A DNA stretch of 10,092 bases. It comes from Alphaproteobacteria bacterium. Its GTDB lineage: Bacteria; Pseudomonadota; Alphaproteobacteria; UBA6615. A program made the translations under genes and the position numbers. Under the pieces are notes generated by a model. The model was not told the DNA's origin. It did not search any database and worked only from the letters and a program-made list of their open reading frames with translations. Shown here piece by piece: positions 1 to 6,187 of the stretch; the first letter of the stretch is position 1; each line of letters begins with the position of its first letter. The stretch covers positions 1-10,092 of the forward strand of contig JAQWSA010000040.1 of the NCBI GenBank assembly GCA_029243445.1, read 5' to 3'.

Positions 1-134
1 CTATTTTTATTGATCTTGAGCAGCTAGGTAAACAGGAAAGACAAGGACATATTGATTCAGTAAAAGGACTATCTGAAGAAGATAAAGCATTAGTATGGGG
101 TGGTAATGCCGCTAGATTACTTAATCTTGTCTAA
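1..134 (+). CDS. C-terminal end of a probable amidohydrolase-family (Amidohydro_2) protein, partial
   Basis: Only the last 43 residues are present. The first complete codon begins at position 3 and the gene ends with TAA at 132-134; the start lies before the window. The tail contains LSEEDKALVWGGNAARLLNL, which matches the usual closing helix of Amidohydro_2 TIM-barrel metal-dependent hydrolases and decarboxylases (a 'loseeek..i...NA.rLl' pattern just before the stop). The metal-binding and catalytic part is outside the window, so the substrate cannot be inferred. The gene converges on the reverse-strand MFS gene, with 42 bp between their stop codons. Family assignment rests on this short tail alone and is therefore tentative. 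Confidence 0.6.
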   Translation, partial: IFIDLEQLGKQERQGHIDSVKGLSEEDKALVWGGNAARLLNLV

Positions 135-176
135 AAAGTAAGTTTCTAAACTCTATAGTAACATATTAAATAGCGT

Positions 177-1550
177 TTAATTACTTGGCCATCGAGGATG
201 GTGTATATCTATAACATAATGATGGCTATGTCTTTGTTCTTCATGAAGGTGTGCATGATCATGAGGTTCTGGTCCTTCCCATCCTTCATGGTCATGTAAA
301 TGATGCTCATCACTAATATGGAGATGACTGTGATATAGGGAGCTGTGTATATGATCTATATCTTTCGGATCATTTGCAGGCCAAAGAAAGAGAGCCAATA
401 ACGTAGATAAAACTGCAACTAAAAATAATAACAAAAATGCTACTGATAAGCCAAATGTAAATCCAACCCAACCTGCAAGCACATACGCAAATAGCCAACA
501 TGAGTGAGATAATGCAAACTGCGCTGCATAAATAGTGGGGCGCCCCCCCTCAGTAGCAGAAGTTAAAAGTAATCTACCGGAAGGAGTTAAGATTAGTGAT
601 GAACCAAAGCCAATAAAAAACCATAATATAAGTAAATATAAGAAATTTGGATCGTTCGCACCCATTAAAAGAGATAGTGCTAATATAAAACCACCAGAGA
701 TCATTAAAAATCGTTCGGTAAATCGATCCAGAAGCTTTGGTAGCAACAAAGCCACAACTATGGAGCCGACACCAACAGCTGCATAAGCTAAAGCAGTATC
801 ACTTTCTGATCTAGACAACTGATCACGAACATAAACAACAGTATTGACAATAACCATTGCTCCAGCTGAAGCTACAGCTAGAGATAACGCTAATAGCCCT
901 CTTAATCTAGGTGTTTTAAGATAAGCTCGTATACCAAAACTAGTATTCTGCCAAATGCCCCTTTCTCTCTCATAGAGTTTAGGCAATGGTAATTTAACTG
1001 AAAATATTAATATTGCCGAAATCAAAAAAGCTACCATATTTGTAACAAATAAAACATTATAAGATAATACAGTGAGCAATAAAGCGGCTATAATTGGACT
1101 TGATAAGTTTTCTAAATCATAGGCGAGGCGTGAAAGCGAGAGTGCGCGTGTGTACTGCCCTTTATCTGTCAGAATATCCGGAATAGTTGCTTGAAATATT
1201 GGAGTAAAGCCAGCGGAGAACGAGTTCAAAATAAATATAATTAAATAAATCTGCCAGATTTCATTAACAAATGGTAAAAATAAAATTAGTATCGCCCGAC
1301 CTAAATCTAATATTATTAGAAGCCTTCGTCTTGAAAATTTATATGCAAAACCAGCCATAACAGGTGCAACGAAGACATAGGCTACCATCTTAAGTGCAAG
1401 TGCAGTGCCTAGTACTTTTCCAGCTTCATTTCCAGCTAGTTCAAACGCTAATAAGGCCAGAGCAATTGTAGACAATCCTGTACCAAGCAAAGAAATAACT
1501 TGGGCTAAAAAAAGTGTTCGATATACTTTATTCGAAAGTGGTGACGCCAT
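177..1550 (-). CDS. MFS exporter with histidine-rich C-terminal tail (NreB/NrsD-like, possible metal efflux)
   Basis: A 457-residue inner-membrane protein of the major facilitator superfamily, MFS_3/EntS-like branch. It has about 12 hydrophobic segments between residues 10 and 390, and the basic loop FSRRRLL near residue 75 fits the conserved MFS loop between segments 2 and 3. After the last segment comes a roughly 60-residue hydrophilic tail (about 398-457) with 18 histidines, many in HxH or HH arrangement and mixed with Asp/Glu. Nickel exporters NreB and NrsD combine an MFS body with such a His-rich end, so export of Ni or another transition metal is a reasonable inference. The sequence does not prove the ion, and drug or siderophore export is possible. 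The ATG at 1550 is the first usable start, because an in-frame TAG lies 12 nt upstream. No clear Shine-Dalgarno sequence precedes it. It follows the isomerase gene by 102 bp on the same strand. No metal-responsive regulator is visible nearby. Confidence 0.85.
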   Translation of the reverse strand: MASPLSNKVYRTLFLAQVISLLGTGLSTIALALLAFELAGNEAGKVLGTALALKMVAYVFVAPVMAGFAYKFSRRRLLIILDLGRAILILFLPFVNEIWQIYLIIFILNSFSAGFTPIFQATIPDILTDKGQYTRALSLSRLAYDLENLSSPIIAALLLTVLSYNVLFVTNMVAFLISAILIFSVKLPLPKLYERERGIWQNTSFGIRAYLKTPRLRGLLALSLAVASAGAMVIVNTVVYVRDQLSRSESDTALAYAAVGVGSIVVALLLPKLLDRFTERFLMISGGFILALSLLMGANDPNFLYLLILWFFIGFGSSLILTPSGRLLLTSATEGGRPTIYAAQFALSHSCWLFAYVLAGWVGFTFGLSVAFLLLFLVAVLSTLLALFLWPANDPKDIDHIHSSLYHSHLHISDEHHLHDHEGWEGPEPHDHAHLHEEQRHSHHYVIDIHHPRWPSN

Positions 1551-1619
1551 GTTTATTGGCTATATTCATTTTTAAAATGATCCATAAAAATATACACCGT
1601 AATAAACTGACATAAAGGC

Positions 1620-1649
1620 ATTATACACTATCTATAGAAATAAAATTAA
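1620..1649 (-). promoter_or_regulatory. Candidate sigma70-type promoter for the MFS exporter gene
   Basis: On the reverse strand a perfect TATAAT lies at 1625-1620. A weak -35 (TTAATT at 1649-1644, 3 of 6 matches) stands 18 bp upstream. Transcription would begin near 1613, giving a leader of about 60 nt before the ATG at 1550. The -10 hexamer is ideal, but such strings occur by chance in AT-rich DNA, so support is modest. Confidence 0.3.
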
Positions 1650-1652
1650 ATA

Positions 1653-2435
1653 CTATGTAATTCCATACAACTTTGCCCAGTGAAGACCAGCTGTAGTGGT
1701 TCCTTTCGGGGTATATTCAGCTCCCACCCAGCCAGAAAATTCTGATGATTCTATCATTTCGAGTATATATGGGTAATTAATTTCACCAATAAATGGCTCA
1801 TTACGGCCAGGAACACCAGCAATTTGAATGTGCCCTATATATTTTTGAAAACGATTAAATTTAGAAGTCAAATCACCTTCCATAATCTGACAATGGTAAA
1901 AGTCCATCTGTAAGGCTACGTTGGGCATTCCTACATCAATTAAAATGGATTGTGCTTGTTCTTGAGAGGTTAGATAATAGCCAGGAAAGTCGAATGTATT
2001 TAGAGGCTCAATCAGTATTGTTATTTCTCTATCTACAGCTAATTCTGCCATAACCCGTAAATTAGTAATAAATGTTTCACGACATATGGCTAAATCCGTA
2101 TCTTTTTCAGGTATTCCTGCAAGTGCATGAATACGCCTACAATTTATTTTTACCGCATAGTCGAGTGCTCTATTTGCATCATCATAAAACTCATTTTCTC
2201 TACCACTTATAGCACCTAAGCCAGTATGGCCACCAAAGACATCTCCATATGGTGTATTGATTAATACACATTCAAGGTTATTCATTTGAAGAATTGAAGA
2301 AACTTCTTCCGGTCTATATTCATAGGGCATAAGAATTTCTATGCCAGTAAAGCCATTTTCTGCTGCAGCTGAAATACGTTCCAGGAATGGTAATTCAGTG
2401 AATAAATAATTGATGTTAGCTGCAAGCTTAAGCAT
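1653..2435 (-). CDS. hyi: Hydroxypyruvate isomerase family protein (Hyi/OtnI-like TIM barrel)
   Basis: A 260-residue protein of the AP-endonuclease-2 / xylose-isomerase-like TIM-barrel superfamily, at the standard length of the Hyi family. It would be cytosolic and interconvert hydroxypyruvate and tartronate semialdehyde; the related OtnI acts on 2-oxo-tetronates. Family hallmarks are the N-terminal AANINYLFTELPFLER, LIEPLN with Glu143, the MDFYHCQIMEGDLT block (Asp178, His181), GHIQIAGVPGR with His202 and Gln204, GEINYPY, and GAEYTPKG with Glu240. Glu143 and Glu240 correspond to the two catalytic glutamates of E. coli Hyi. The ATG at 2435 has GGAG 11 nt upstream, which is acceptable though long. 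It follows the OsmC-like gene by 66 bp. No glyoxylate carboligase or tartronate semialdehyde reductase, the usual hyi partners, is in the window, so the physiological substrate is open. Confidence 0.88.
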   Translation of the reverse strand: MLKLAANINYLFTELPFLERISAAAENGFTGIEILMPYEYRPEEVSSILQMNNLECVLINTPYGDVFGGHTGLGAISGRENEFYDDANRALDYAVKINCRRIHALAGIPEKDTDLAICRETFITNLRVMAELAVDREITILIEPLNTFDFPGYYLTSQEQAQSILIDVGMPNVALQMDFYHCQIMEGDLTSKFNRFQKYIGHIQIAGVPGRNEPFIGEINYPYILEMIESSEFSGWVGAEYTPKGTTTAGLHWAKLYGIT

Positions 2436-2464
2436 GTCTGATAAATCTCCAAAGAGTATAATTT

Positions 2465-2493
2465 ATTATATATAAAGCCTTCACCCTAATCGA
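2465..2493 (-). promoter_or_regulatory. Candidate promoter for the hyi-like gene
   Basis: On the reverse strand TATAAT lies at 2470-2465, with TCGATT (3 of 6 matches to TTGACA) 17 bp upstream at 2493-2488. It sits in the 66-bp gap between the OsmC-like gene and the isomerase and would give a leader of about 22 nt containing the GGAG ribosome site. The -35 is weak and the region is AT-rich, so this is only a candidate. Confidence 0.3.
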
Positions 2494-2501
2494 TCGACTT
2501 A

Positions 2502-2996
2502 TTAAACGTTAATCCAGTTATCTCCCACTTTAAGCCGATGTTTTATTTCATTTTGTTTATTCATCATCTGCTCTATAAAACATCCCTTCTTAGCAGCCTC
2601 TATAACTTTTTTTATCTCTTCTAAAGTAGAATCACTTTCAACCATCAAATCCATACTGATACTTTTAGGTGATGATTCATACGGCTCTCGTCCAGTCTGC
2701 ACTGCCTCCCACTCACACTCACAATGAATGTTTACGTCTTTAATTTCTACCCTTAGTCGTTTAGCAAAAGCACGGAACTGGGTCATCAAGCAACTAGTTA
2801 GACCTGCCATAAAGTAGGCAATCGGTAATGGAGCAGTTCCGTCACCACCATGGAAACTATATTCATCAGAAGCAAATTCCCATTGAATTTTTTCGGGATA
2901 CAACAAACGAACATCCATTTCACAACGCATTTTACCTACTGCGCGAGCATCACAATCAAACACCACTTGAAATTTTTTAACATCTTGATCATTCAT
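2502..2996 (-). CDS. OsmC-like family protein (putative thiol peroxidase)
   Basis: A 164-residue soluble protein of the OsmC/Ohr superfamily. The central AYFMAGLTSCL motif places Cys69 at the start of the long central helix, and a second cysteine follows in AAKKGCFIEQ (Cys139). Two cysteines so placed are the peroxidatic/resolving pair of OsmC and Ohr, which reduce organic hydroperoxides. The segment GGDGTAPLPIAYF fits the conserved stretch just before the first cysteine. OsmC, Ohr and YhfA-like subgroups differ in fine detail; this sequence is divergent, and I would not assign it to classical Ohr. The ATG at 2996 has AAGGAA about 5 nt upstream. It is the first gene of the leftward group, divergent from the SDR gene, with the hyi-like gene 66 bp downstream. 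Peroxide detoxification is family knowledge; the substrate here is unknown. Confidence 0.82.
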   Translation of the reverse strand: MNDQDVKKFQVVFDCDARAVGKMRCEMDVRLLYPEKIQWEFASDEYSFHGGDGTAPLPIAYFMAGLTSCLMTQFRAFAKRLRVEIKDVNIHCECEWEAVQTGREPYESSPKSISMDLMVESDSTLEEIKKVIEAAKKGCFIEQMMNKQNEIKHRLKVGDNWINV

Positions 2997-3019
2997 ATTA
3001 ATTCCTTTTTTTTATTTAT

Positions 3020-3049
3020 ATGACTAGACTATCGAAAAGGGTTTATAAA
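3020..3049 (+). promoter_or_regulatory. Candidate promoter for the SDR gene within the divergent intergenic region
   Basis: ATGACT at 3020-3025 (4 of 6 matches to TTGACA) and TATAAA at 3044-3049 (5 of 6 matches to TATAAT) are separated by 18 bp. Transcription would start near 3056, about 45 nt before the SDR ATG. The 104-bp region between the divergent OsmC-like and SDR genes must also hold the leftward promoter, but I found no convincing -35/-10 pair for it on the reverse strand. Confidence 0.35.
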
Positions 3050-3053
3050 ACAC

Positions 3054-3070
3054 ATATAGAAAAACTATAT
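3054..3070. repeat. Short inverted repeat, possible operator upstream of the SDR gene
   Basis: A perfect 6-bp dyad, ATATAG, five A residues, then CTATAT (3054-3059 and 3065-3070). It lies just downstream of the candidate -10 and across the predicted transcription start of the SDR gene, which is where a repressor would act. All base pairs but one are A/T, so chance occurrence in this AT-rich spacer is quite possible. Confidence 0.25.
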
Positions 3071-3100
3071 AAAGTTAAAAAGTGAATTTAGGAGTTTGTA

Positions 3101-3838
3101 ATGTCTAGAGTTTTAATAGTTACTGGAGGCAGTCGAGGACTGGGAGCGGCTACCTGTATTGAAGCAGCCAAAGAAGGATATCAATCTATATGTGTAAACT
3201 ATTTAAGTAATAAATCTCGTGCTGACCAAGTTGTTAATGATTGTATAAAAGCTGGAGCAAAGGCGATTGCTGTTCAAGCCGATGTAAGCAAAGAGGCCGA
3301 TGTTGTACGCCTATTCAGTACGGTCGATGAAAAACTCGGAAAGGTTACACATTTAGTCAATAGTGCAGGCATTATTGGACCTTACGGTAGAGTAGACGAA
3401 ATAAATGCCGATGAGCTAGCACCACTTTGGGCTTTAAACGTCACTGCAATGTTCATCTGTTGTCGTGAAGCAATAAAACGAATGTCAACCAAGCATGGAG
3501 GCACAGGTGGAGCAATAGTCAACGTATCATCAGCATCTTCACACCTTGGAGGTCCAGGAGTAAATGTTTCCTATGCAGCTTCAAAAGGAGCTGTAGACTC
3601 TTTTAACTGGGGTTTAGCGCAAGAGGTTGCCGCAGAAGCCATTAGAGTGAACTCAGTAAGTCCAGGAGTAATAGATACAGAGATCCAACCTGCCGGACGA
3701 GTTGAAAAAGTAGGACCGATTCTACCTATGCAACGAGTAGGGGAAGCAAAAGAAGTCGCGGCAGCTATTTTATTCTTATTGTCAGAAGGAGCATCGTATA
3801 TTGCTGGAACCAAAGTAAACGTTTCAGGCGCACGTTAA
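3101..3838 (+). CDS. SDR family NAD(P)-dependent oxidoreductase (YgfF-like)
   Basis: A 245-residue classical short-chain dehydrogenase/reductase, cytosolic, with a single Rossmann domain. The coenzyme motif TGGSRGLG is at 8-15; Arg12 suggests NADP(H). The NSAG motif is at 87-90. The catalytic tetrad is Asn113 (LNVT), Ser144, Tyr158 and Lys162 (YAASK), followed by the SPGVIDTE loop at 187-194. Several stretches (KRMSTKHGG, GAIVNVSS, YAASKGA, PMQRVGEAKEVA) resemble E. coli YgfF more than FabG, including the overall length. SDR substrates cannot be read from sequence; glucose-1-dehydrogenase-like annotations in this branch are not reliable. The start is well supported by AGGAG 6 nt upstream of the ATG. 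It is the only complete forward-strand gene in the window, divergent from the OsmC-like gene, and its last 4 bp overlap the 3' end of the opposite-strand MDR gene. Confidence 0.9.
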   Translation: MSRVLIVTGGSRGLGAATCIEAAKEGYQSICVNYLSNKSRADQVVNDCIKAGAKAIAVQADVSKEADVVRLFSTVDEKLGKVTHLVNSAGIIGPYGRVDEINADELAPLWALNVTAMFICCREAIKRMSTKHGGTGGAIVNVSSASSHLGGPGVNVSYAASKGAVDSFNWGLAQEVAAEAIRVNSVSPGVIDTEIQPAGRVEKVGPILPMQRVGEAKEVAAAILFLLSEGASYIAGTKVNVSGAR

Positions 3839-4848
3839 ATATTTATAGCAATTTTTCCAAAATGTTTGCCAGTTCGCATATATTCAAGGGCGGCAGGTAA
3901 TTCATCAAGACTAAATTGTCTCTCGTCTAAAGCTGGCCGTAACTTATGTTGATCTATAGAGCGAAGCATATTTTGAAATTGTTCCAAGCTACCGCATGTT
4001 ACTCCTTCTAATCTAATTTTCCTTGTAACAACTAATGGTAGTCGAAACTCATGATTAGCACCAGAAAGAACACCAATTAGACAAACTGCACCACCAGGGC
4101 GAACCGCCTTTATTGATTGTTCTAAAGTTCCAGCGCCACCAACTTCGACAACTAAATCAACACCGCGTCCATTGCTTAAATCGCGAGCTGTCTTAGCCCA
4201 ATTCTTATTCTGAATATAGTTTATTGTATGGTCAGCTCCGATAGAACTAATTCTATCAAGTTTAGCATTAGATGATGAAGTAGAAATAACCTGGGCACCA
4301 GCTAATTTAGCAAATTGCAATGCAAATACAGATACCCCTCCTGTTCCTTGAGTAATAACTATATCCCCAGGTTTTGTATGACCCTGATCTACTATTGCAC
4401 TCCATGCTGTAAGAGCCGCACAAGGAAGGGCTGCAGCCTCAGCATCAGTAAGGTGATTCGGGGTATGGCATAAACCATATTCAGGAAATACTCTATATTC
4501 CGAAGCAACTCCATCCAAAACCCCACCCAATCCCGATTGCATATTTTCTTGATTAGGTTCTCCAGCCAACCACTCTTGAAAAAAATTTCCAACTACTCTA
4601 TCACCTGTCTTAAAGCTAGAAACACCTTCTCCAACTTCAGTTACTGTCCCTGCCCCATCCGAAAGCGGAATAAAATCAATAGTTCGCTGTTTAGACCCAT
4701 AACCACCCTCAACTGTTAATAAATCACGATAATTAAGAGTTGCAGCATTCATACGAACCAAAACTTCTCCATACTTAGGTTCAGGATCTGGACGCTTAAC
4801 TACAGTAAGATTTTGAATGCCAGGTTCATTGACAATAGCAACACGCAT
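3835..4848 (-). CDS. Zinc-independent MDR family NAD(P)-dependent alcohol dehydrogenase/quinone oxidoreductase
   Basis: A 337-residue medium-chain dehydrogenase/reductase: an N-terminal GroES-like domain (about 1-130), then a Rossmann domain with VITQGTGGVSVFALQFAK starting at about residue 164, which binds NAD(P)H. The catalytic zinc position is replaced (LNYRDLL at about 38-44 where zinc enzymes have a Cys), and the four-cysteine structural zinc lobe is absent. This matches the MDR subgroup that resembles zinc ADHs but lacks metal sites. Other subgroup features are IPLSDGAG (60-67), LPCAALTAWSA and the terminal GKHFGKIAI. Substrate is unknown; aldehydes, alcohols, enones and quinones are all used in this family. 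The ATG at 4848 has GAGGAAG just upstream. It is the last gene of the leftward transporter operon, 45 bp after the PaaK-like gene, and overlaps the convergent SDR gene by 4 bp at the stop codons. Confidence 0.88.
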   Translation of the reverse strand: MRVAIVNEPGIQNLTVVKRPDPEPKYGEVLVRMNAATLNYRDLLTVEGGYGSKQRTIDFIPLSDGAGTVTEVGEGVSSFKTGDRVVGNFFQEWLAGEPNQENMQSGLGGVLDGVASEYRVFPEYGLCHTPNHLTDAEAAALPCAALTAWSAIVDQGHTKPGDIVITQGTGGVSVFALQFAKLAGAQVISTSSSNAKLDRISSIGADHTINYIQNKNWAKTARDLSNGRGVDLVVEVGGAGTLEQSIKAVRPGGAVCLIGVLSGANHEFRLPLVVTRKIRLEGVTCGSLEQFQNMLRSIDQHKLRPALDERQFSLDELPAALEYMRTGKHFGKIAINI

Positions 4849-4893
4849 TAGACTTCCTCGGCTAGTTTATAATCTATGAAATTTGAATGGCAA

Positions 4894-6147
4894 TTAATCT
4901 ATATCACGTCTATCGTCAATAATCATTCCGTCATTATCTAGACTATTATTAGGCATAAGTTCAATATTACCCTTTAGCTTGGTAACTGAGGTTAGTGTAC
5001 TAGAAATTGCTTCTAATAACTCGGAGTCTGATGAAATACACTCAATTTTTAGTGTCATAATATCCTGTTGATCATCACGAGCAACTACCAATCGTGAACG
5101 AAGAATTTCTGGGTGCCTTTTGGAAATAATATCAACTTGCTGAGGACTTACGAACATACCTTTTATCTTAGTTGTTTGATCGGCACGTCCCATCCAGCCC
5201 TTTATGCGCGTATTAGTACGACCGCACGGGCTGTTACCCGGAAGTGCGGCAGATAAATCTCCCGTTGCAAACCTGATTAGTGGATATTCTGGTTTTAATG
5301 TTGTTACAACCACTTCACCAACCTCTCCTAATGAAACTAAATCTCCGGTTCCAGGTCTTACAATTTCAACTATTATATCTTCAGCAATCATCATTCCTTC
5401 ACATATTTTACCATTAAAATTAGTTTCGTAACTAATTAGACCCAGCTCAGCGGTTGCATAACATTGCTGTATGCTAATGCCTCTACTTTCTAATTCCCCT
5501 CTTAAATTTTCGGGTAATGCAGCTCCAGATACTAAAGCTTTTTTTATTGATGAAACATCCCTATCTAGCTCTTCACCTTTATCGAGTAAGACTTTCAGGT
5601 AATCAGGAATCCCAGTGTATGCGGACGGTTTTATTGCCTCTATAATTTGTAGCTGTTGCTCAGTATTACCAGTCCCAGCAGGTATCACAGGACACCCTAT
5701 AGAATGAGCTGCTGATTCTAACATGGCACCCGCGGGAGTGAGGTGGTAGGAAAAACTGTTGTGAACAATATCCTTATTATTAAAACCGGCAGCACATAAA
5801 GCTCTCGCAAGCCTCCAGTAGTCTTGTCTCTTAAACTGAGGTTCGTAGATTGGACCAGGTGAAGTAAATATTCTATAGAGGTTGTCTATTGGAAGTGCCA
5901 GTAAGCCGCCAAATGGCTGGTTTTCGTTTTGTAAATCAACTAAGCTATTTTTTCTTAAAATTGGTAGTTTAGATAGTTGTTGCCTATCGCTTATATTAGT
6001 TGATTTAATATTTTTTAAAGAATTGGCGTAATAAATTGTGTTATTCTTAGCGTGGTCAATTTGTCGGCGCAAATCCTTAAATAAATTAATTTCCCGCGTC
6101 TCTTGATCCTGGATTTCAAAATCATCTAAATAAAATGTATCAGTCAT
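4894..6147 (-). CDS. PaaK-like AMP-binding protein (phenylacetate-CoA ligase-related) with atypical active-site residues
   Basis: A 417-residue member of the ANL adenylating superfamily, PaaK-like branch, of a kind I recall found beside Liv-type transporters. The expected role is to adenylate an imported carboxylic acid and pass it to CoA. Visible blocks are IFTSPGPIYEP (93-103) where classical PaaK has the SSGTTG-K phosphate loop, NSFSYHLTPAG (130-140), YATAELG (230-236), RFATGDLS (292-299), SPCGRTN (306-312), and GWMGRADQTTKIKGMFVSPQ (317-336). The SPGP form of the loop is, as I recall, usual for this branch. Odd: near the C-terminus, DNDGMIIDDRR has Met408 where the A10 lysine is expected (PNDGK in relatives, from memory). 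The codon is ATG, one base from AAG. If real, adenylation would be impaired. Only a weak GGGA precedes the ATG. The gene lies 40 bp after livF and 45 bp before the MDR gene. Confidence 0.85.
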   Translation of the reverse strand: MTDTFYLDDFEIQDQETREINLFKDLRRQIDHAKNNTIYYANSLKNIKSTNISDRQQLSKLPILRKNSLVDLQNENQPFGGLLALPIDNLYRIFTSPGPIYEPQFKRQDYWRLARALCAAGFNNKDIVHNSFSYHLTPAGAMLESAAHSIGCPVIPAGTGNTEQQLQIIEAIKPSAYTGIPDYLKVLLDKGEELDRDVSSIKKALVSGAALPENLRGELESRGISIQQCYATAELGLISYETNFNGKICEGMMIAEDIIVEIVRPGTGDLVSLGEVGEVVVTTLKPEYPLIRFATGDLSAALPGNSPCGRTNTRIKGWMGRADQTTKIKGMFVSPQQVDIISKRHPEILRSRLVVARDDQQDIMTLKIECISSDSELLEAISSTLTSVTKLKGNIELMPNNSLDNDGMIIDDRRDID

Positions 6148-6187
6148 AATCCCAATTTTAGAAAAGTAAAAATGACAATGTTAAGAT

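Noticed and set aside
165..181. A 6-bp inverted repeat (ATTAAA, 5-nt loop, TTTAAT) between the converging amidohydrolase and MFS genes, as a terminator
   Set aside because: The stem is made only of A-T pairs, overlaps the MFS stop codon and has no G-C-rich core; it is too weak to call a terminator.
254..263. Palindrome CATGATCATG in the 3' part of the MFS gene
   Set aside because: It is a by-product of His-Asp-His codons in the histidine-rich tail; similar strings recur across that tail.
535..786. Forward-strand open frame of 83 codons opposite the MFS gene
   Set aside because: It is antisense to conserved membrane segments, has no ribosome site and no recognisable protein features. The other open frames opposite or out of frame with the called genes (for example 3571-3813, 4392-4592, 4537-4719, 5204-5431, 6687-6947, 7190-7624 and 7714-7899) are rejected on the same grounds.
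1531..1569. Short upstream reading frame (about 13 codons, starting MNIANKH) overlapping the MFS start
   Set aside because: Its ribosome site is at best poor, it has no recognisable leader-peptide pattern, and out-of-frame ATGs are common in this AT-rich sequence.
3848..3869. Possible bidirectional terminator just inside the 3' end of the MDR gene (GCAA, T-run, A-run, TTGC)
   Set aside because: The pairing is interrupted and almost wholly A-T, and it lies within the coding sequence for the conserved C-terminal HFGKIAI segment.
5222..5249. GC-rich imperfect hairpin (CCGCAC and GGG pairing with CCC and GTGCGG, with a 4-nt bulge) in the PaaK-like gene
   Set aside because: It falls on the codons of the conserved LPGNSPCGRTN segment, so protein conservation explains the sequence better than an RNA or DNA element, and the stem is interrupted.
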